Below, in pieces: positions 60,202 to 64,000 of a stretch of DNA of 64,000 nt (position 1 is its first letter; the number at the start of each line of letters is the position of its first letter). Source of the DNA: Wyeomyia smithii (taxonomy: Eukaryota; Arthropoda; Insecta; Diptera; Culicidae); contig NC_073694.1 of NCBI RefSeq assembly GCF_029784165.1, positions 164,824,118 to 164,888,117 on the forward strand, written 5' to 3'. A program made the position numbers and the translations under genes. The notes under the pieces were generated by a model, which saw only the letters and a program-made list of their open reading frames with translations, did no database searches and had not been told where the DNA came from.

Positions 60202-60463
60202 ACATAAACCATCTCCATACCTTTCTCTATTCCATTGGTCCTAGGTATCGCCGTAGAGATAAATGACTTTTCATCTACGCACACTAGTAAACGTGTAAAG
60301 CCGTGTAAAGTTGCTATCGATTCCTCCAAACTGTAAATCATCCCATTTCATTGTTCCTAGTTTTTATCACGTTTTGTCATTTTTGGTCAATTATGATCAG
60401 CAGTTTCTCCCGATCCCAAGTCAAGAATGAAAAATTTATTCAAAACCGAGTTTAAAACATATA

Positions 60464-61396
60464 CCGTAAACTGGGGTGACTTTGATCACCGGGGTGACTT
60501 TAATCACTTTACCTCTACTTTGAATTTGTGACAAAAAGCGCTCGTATAGCTTGGGATTTGTTGTAATATACCCTGGCTGTGTTTAGATATGTGTACATTG
60601 TCACTTTTCATGCATTTCCTGCTATTTAAAGAGTGCTTTTCATGCTAAAATATGAATTGAAAATAAACTGGATTTTGAGCGATTTTTATTGCATACAAAC
60701 AATCGGTTTAAGCAGATACAAACAACAAGCTGCGATACGTGAAGTTTTTTAATTTTGTTCCCTGATTAGTTCTCAAAATATAAAAATATTATCACAACGA
60801 TTTTCATTTTTTTTTTTGCAATATTTTTCCTCAAATGCAATTTTAAGTCCCAATAATCTCAATAGCGTATCACATGTTTTCTTCTTAACGATAGCCCAAG
60901 ACGTCACGTGACATGCAACTTTGGACTATTGGATGAGCAATATTTTACATGGACTAGTTTTGGTGATTTTAGATCCCCTTTACGCCCCGTGGATAATCGT
61001 TCATAAATATTTTAAAAATTTTGTATGAATCTTTGACATTCGCCAACATAAACTGTTCACGTGAAATGTGAATGGCCCCCAAATGGCTTCTCATATTTAT
61101 TAACTCTTTTAAGTCGTTTTAGACTGTTCAAATTAGTTAAAGCACTAAAGTCGCACTTCAAATTAATCAAAATAATGAAGTGATCAAAGTCACCCCGGAA
61201 TGATGATTGATAAAAAATTTTTAGAGCATATATAAAAACAGCAGAATTGTTGCTTAGCTTTTGAAGTAGTAACTGGATCTTGTTAAATGCATGCCAGTAC
61301 TCATTTTGAAAATATCAAACAGTTTTGTATTTAGCACATTTTCAAAATATTTAAGATATATTAAAAAATAGTGATCAAAGTCACCCCAGTTTACGG
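60464..61396. mobile_element. 933-bp MITE, TA target duplication
   Basis: The terminal inverted repeat is about 27 bp. It starts CCGTAAACTGGGGTGACTTT at 60464 and continues GATCAC, and it is perfectly complementary at 61370-61396. It is flanked by TA at 60462-60463 and 61397-61398. The motif gtgatcaaagtcacccc recurs inside at 60489 and 61180. There is no transposase. The TA duplication indicates Tc1/mariner-type mobilisation. Confidence 0.9.
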
Positions 61397-61896
61397 TAAT
61401 AAATGTTCAACTTAATATTTGTTCAGCTGCTGAAAATATAGCATCGCAAACAAAACAGCGAGTGGCACTAACACATACGTGCATAAATAGGTCTATAGAT
61501 GCAGTCCACGCCACGCTTCTCAGCAAATCGATACTAATCGATCATTTTCGATTTCGCAGAAACTTTGCAGAGTTGTTCCCTTTTTCTAAAGAGGTCAATA
61601 ATTGTTTTTGTTGACTCACGACTGCTGTTTATAAAGGACCTATCCAAAAATGTGACTGAAGAATAGAATGTTCTGTACCGAAAAAAAACGACTTGTTTGA
61701 TTGGAATAGTATCTTGGGTAAAGTTATAGAAATTAAATTTGCGATTCTAGCAAAACATAGGGTAAGGAACGACTTAAGCAGTGGCGCCTATTTTAATCAG
61801 TCGAAGAAAACAGGCCCCAAATTCCTGAATTTTGAACAATATTGACATTTTTAATGACGGAAAGAAAACTTTGAATGTCTAGCTATCTTACGAATA

Positions 61897-62544
61897 CAGT
61901 CATACCTCTAAATAAGGCAACTTTATTTTTATTTTCATTACGTTATATCGAGTTACGTTATATCGAAGCAAAAAAATTTTTTTTTTAATTTACGCGAGAA
62001 TGTTAGTGGTAGAAAGATGCGCGAAAATCTATTTTTCATAACCTGTCAGTATTTTCAAACCTTTCTAGTGCCCATTTAGGAATATTTTCAGAATCAAAAA
62101 AATATTTTTTTTAATTGATACAAGAGGTCACTCGGAGATGCGTGAAAACCAATTTCCCATCACCTATCAGTATTTTTTAACCATTCTTATGCCCATTTAG
62201 GACAATTTTCAACAAGCAAAAAAAAAATTTTTTAATTGATGCAAGACTATTGGTGGTTACTCAAAGATGCGTGAAAACCTATTTCCCATCACCTATTACT
62301 ATTTTTGAACCTTTCTTATGCCCATTTTGGACAATTTTTGCATTGGTTTCATCGGTCTCTAAACTTACTACAAACTTTTTTTTTGAAGCAATTAATAGCC
62401 CAAAAACAGTTGCTGTATCATCTATTTTCAATTTCAATACATTTAAAAAAGTTACGTTATATCGAGGTAAAAGTTACGTTATATCGAGTTACGTTATATC
62501 GAGTTTGCCTTATATCGAGGTTTCCTTATATCGAGGTATGACTG
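61897..62544. mobile_element. 648-bp pogo-like MITE with TA duplication and internal triplication
   Basis: Ends CAGTCATACCTCTAAATAAG and CAGTCATACCTCGATATAAG (inward), flanked by TA at 61895-61896 and 62545-62546. Ends of the CAG-TACCTCGATATAA style are typical of pogo/Tigger-like elements. Several acgttatatcgag words sit near both ends. The centre consists of three tandem units starting at 61985, 62111 and 62232. Non-coding. Confidence 0.85.
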
Positions 62545-63084
62545 TATAAGAAATACCAGTTATCACACAGAAATCTGTGAACAATCATCAATCGGAACAA
62601 ATCAACCTATATTGCAGCCATTCAGGCGCCACTTCGGGTGCTGAAAAAAACAGACGGAAACTGCTGAAAATAGGTTCGGGGTGTATGGAATAGTCTCCCT
62701 CGATTGGTAACTTCATTTAAATATTGTTAAAGTTTGCTAACTTAGTTTTACAATCTGAAAACCAGTTTTGACAGAGAAAACGATAGAGAACAGATTGATA
62801 TGCTTATGTTTGAATTTCACCCAACACATTTCGAGAATTATTTCGTCTCAATACACAGGAGATTTCTAAAGCTGCTTAGAATTTGTTCCCTACCCTAAAC
62901 ACTATGAAAACTTTTTTTCCTTGCCAAATTTTACAAATTGTCACAAAATATAGAATATCTCAAAAAGAAACTTTTTAAAAATCTATTTTTCACCCATCGA
63001 AGATAACATTGTTTACTATAATCAGTCAAAATCTGATGATAGTGAAATGAGAAACAAAAAAGGTAAAACTTTCAAAAATAAAAC
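62545..63084. other. non-coding flank
   Basis: AT-rich; no gene, repeat end or RNA gene recognised before the reverse transcriptase that begins near 63085. Confidence 0.45.
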
Positions 63085-63103
63085 TATTTTTATCAAAACC
63101 GAA

Positions 63104-64000
63104 ATGGTTCCCGTGTTCAAATCTGGCGACAAGAGAAACGTGAGAAATTATCGAGGAATAGCAAGCTTATCGGCAGCGTCAAAACTATTCGAAATAATCG
63201 TTAGTGATGTCATCCGTAGCCAGTCTATAAGCTACATCTCTAATGATCAGCGCGGTTTCATGCCTAGGAGATCTGTTACCACGAATTTGTTGGATTTCAC
63301 CAGCACCTGTATTACTGCAATGGAGAACAAAACTCAAGTAGATGTGATCTACACAGTTTTGAAGGCGGCTTTCGACAAAATCGATCACAATATACTGTTG
63401 GCCAAACTGTCTCGTCTTGGATCTTCTTCGAGGCTGTTATCGTGGATTAGATCTTATCTGACTGGTCGTGAACTTCGTGTTAAAGTTGACTCCAGTGTAT
63501 CTTCGAGTTTCTGCAATTTATCCGGAGTGCCTCAAGGCAGCAACTTAGGTCCGTTGTTGTTTACGCTTTTTTTCAACGACGTTGCTTCGAAATTGCGTCT
63601 GGGTTGCAAACTCATTTACGCTGATGACTTGAAAATATATTTGGTGATTCGTTCAATTGCAGACTGCCACTGTTTGCAAAATCAGCTGAATCTGTTCACG
63701 GACTGGTGCTTTCTAATCGTAAGCGTACCAAAATGCTCCGTCATGACATTCCATCGCTCAAAAAAACCGATTATATTTGATTATTGCATTAGCGGGACTT
63801 CACTCCGAAGGGTTGAGAAAATGAATGACTTGGGAGTCGTTCTGGACCCAATACTGTCATTCAACAACCACTACATCTCGATAATTGCCAAGGCCAATCC
63901 TAAACTTGGTTTCATTTCGAAAGTTGCCAAAGGCTTCAATGATCCATACTGTTGGAAGTCCTTGTATTGTGCGTTGGTGAGAACAATTCTGGAGACCGCT
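63104..64000 (+). CDS. non-LTR reverse transcriptase, open but cut by the window edge
   Basis: The frame is open from 63062 and, counted from the ATG at 63104, for 299 codons to the last base. Motifs in order: MVPVFKSGDKRNVRNYRGIA, NDQRGFMPRRSVTTN, DVIYTVLKAAFDKIDH (Leu-Lys where Asp-Phe would be expected), GVPQGSNLGPLLFTLF, LIYADDLKIY (catalytic Asp pair), MNDLGVVLDP and SLYCALVRTILETA. Same lineage as 18.8-19.8 and 45.65-46.2 kb. The sequence before 63085 is not RT, so the copy is 5'-truncated and lacks endonuclease; it is a remnant of a mobile element, not a host gene. Confidence 0.82.
   Translation, partial: MVPVFKSGDKRNVRNYRGIASLSAASKLFEIIVSDVIRSQSISYISNDQRGFMPRRSVTTNLLDFTSTCITAMENKTQVDVIYTVLKAAFDKIDHNILLAKLSRLGSSSRLLSWIRSYLTGRELRVKVDSSVSSSFCNLSGVPQGSNLGPLLFTLFFNDVASKLRLGCKLIYADDLKIYLVIRSIADCHCLQNQLNLFTDWCFLIVSVPKCSVMTFHRSKKPIIFDYCISGTSLRRVEKMNDLGVVLDPILSFNNHYISIIAKANPKLGFISKVAKGFNDPYCWKSLYCALVRTILETA

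Overview
This window is eukaryotic and has the character of a repeat-dense arthropod genome. It is AT-rich, has no compact gene order or bacterial signals, and is packed with nested transposable elements. An I-type retrotransposon with RNase H, an RTE element, a Juan/Jockey-like reverse transcriptase, tRNA-derived SINEs with cgtgtatcgttgta-type bodies, mariner, hAT and pogo-like MITEs together suggest a culicine mosquito (Aedes most likely). That assignment is inference, because no database search was possible. No complete host protein-coding gene could be supported. The window is best read as intergenic or long-intron DNA. Two short stretches with splice-like signals (about 2.76 kb + and 36.66 kb -) are only weak exon candidates.

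Layout. 1-5 kb is unassigned AT-rich DNA. 5.15-8.2 kb is a pyrimidine-only simple-repeat field: a CpG-bearing hexamer block array, then CCTTT-type pentamers around a 500-N assembly gap. 8.4-16.5 kb holds foldback and MITE elements, a SINE and SINE pieces. 18.8-19.8 kb is a reverse-transcriptase fragment. 20.4-23.3 kb is a TTTTTACC octamer array carrying a SINE insertion. 23.5-24.9 kb has a foldback element and one arm of a dispersed repeat. 25.4-31.1 kb is a nearly full-length I-type retrotransposon with intact ORF1 and an ORF2 broken only in the endonuclease. 31.5-34.8 kb is a full-length RTE on the minus strand with a 12-bp target duplication, inserted into a second, inverted copy of the 24.5-kb repeat. 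35-38.9 kb is mostly unassigned. 38.9-45.3 kb is a dense MITE and DNA-transposon cluster, including a mariner-type element with preserved ends (40746-43846) that carries a retrotransposon nested inside its transposase. 45.6-53.1 kb has a retroelement fragment, palindrome-rich repeats, a GA microsatellite, a strong hairpin and two mariner transposase pseudogenes, one split by a MITE. 53-56 kb is unassigned. 56.2-62.5 kb has SINEs, a (TA)n tract abutting a Juan-like fragment, an R1/LOA-like fragment and three MITEs. A reverse-transcriptase reading frame, open for 299 codons, runs off the right edge.

How the parts relate. Many insertions can be ordered. The RTE is younger than the repeat it sits in. 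A CCCGATC MITE is younger than the mariner transposase it splits. The L2-like retroelement is younger than the mariner copy that contains it, and a SINE is younger than the octamer array. Several elements keep precise target-site duplications visible in the sequence: TTATATAC, ATTCACAC, AAAGAGGCACAT, TAA, and TA four times. No CRISPR, operon, integrated virus or novel multi-gene system was recognised. The most notable items are the near-intact I-type element with an 8-nt ORF1/ORF2 overlap, the nested mariner composite, the block-structured hexamer and octamer arrays, and a new-looking family of CCCGATC-ended MITEs.
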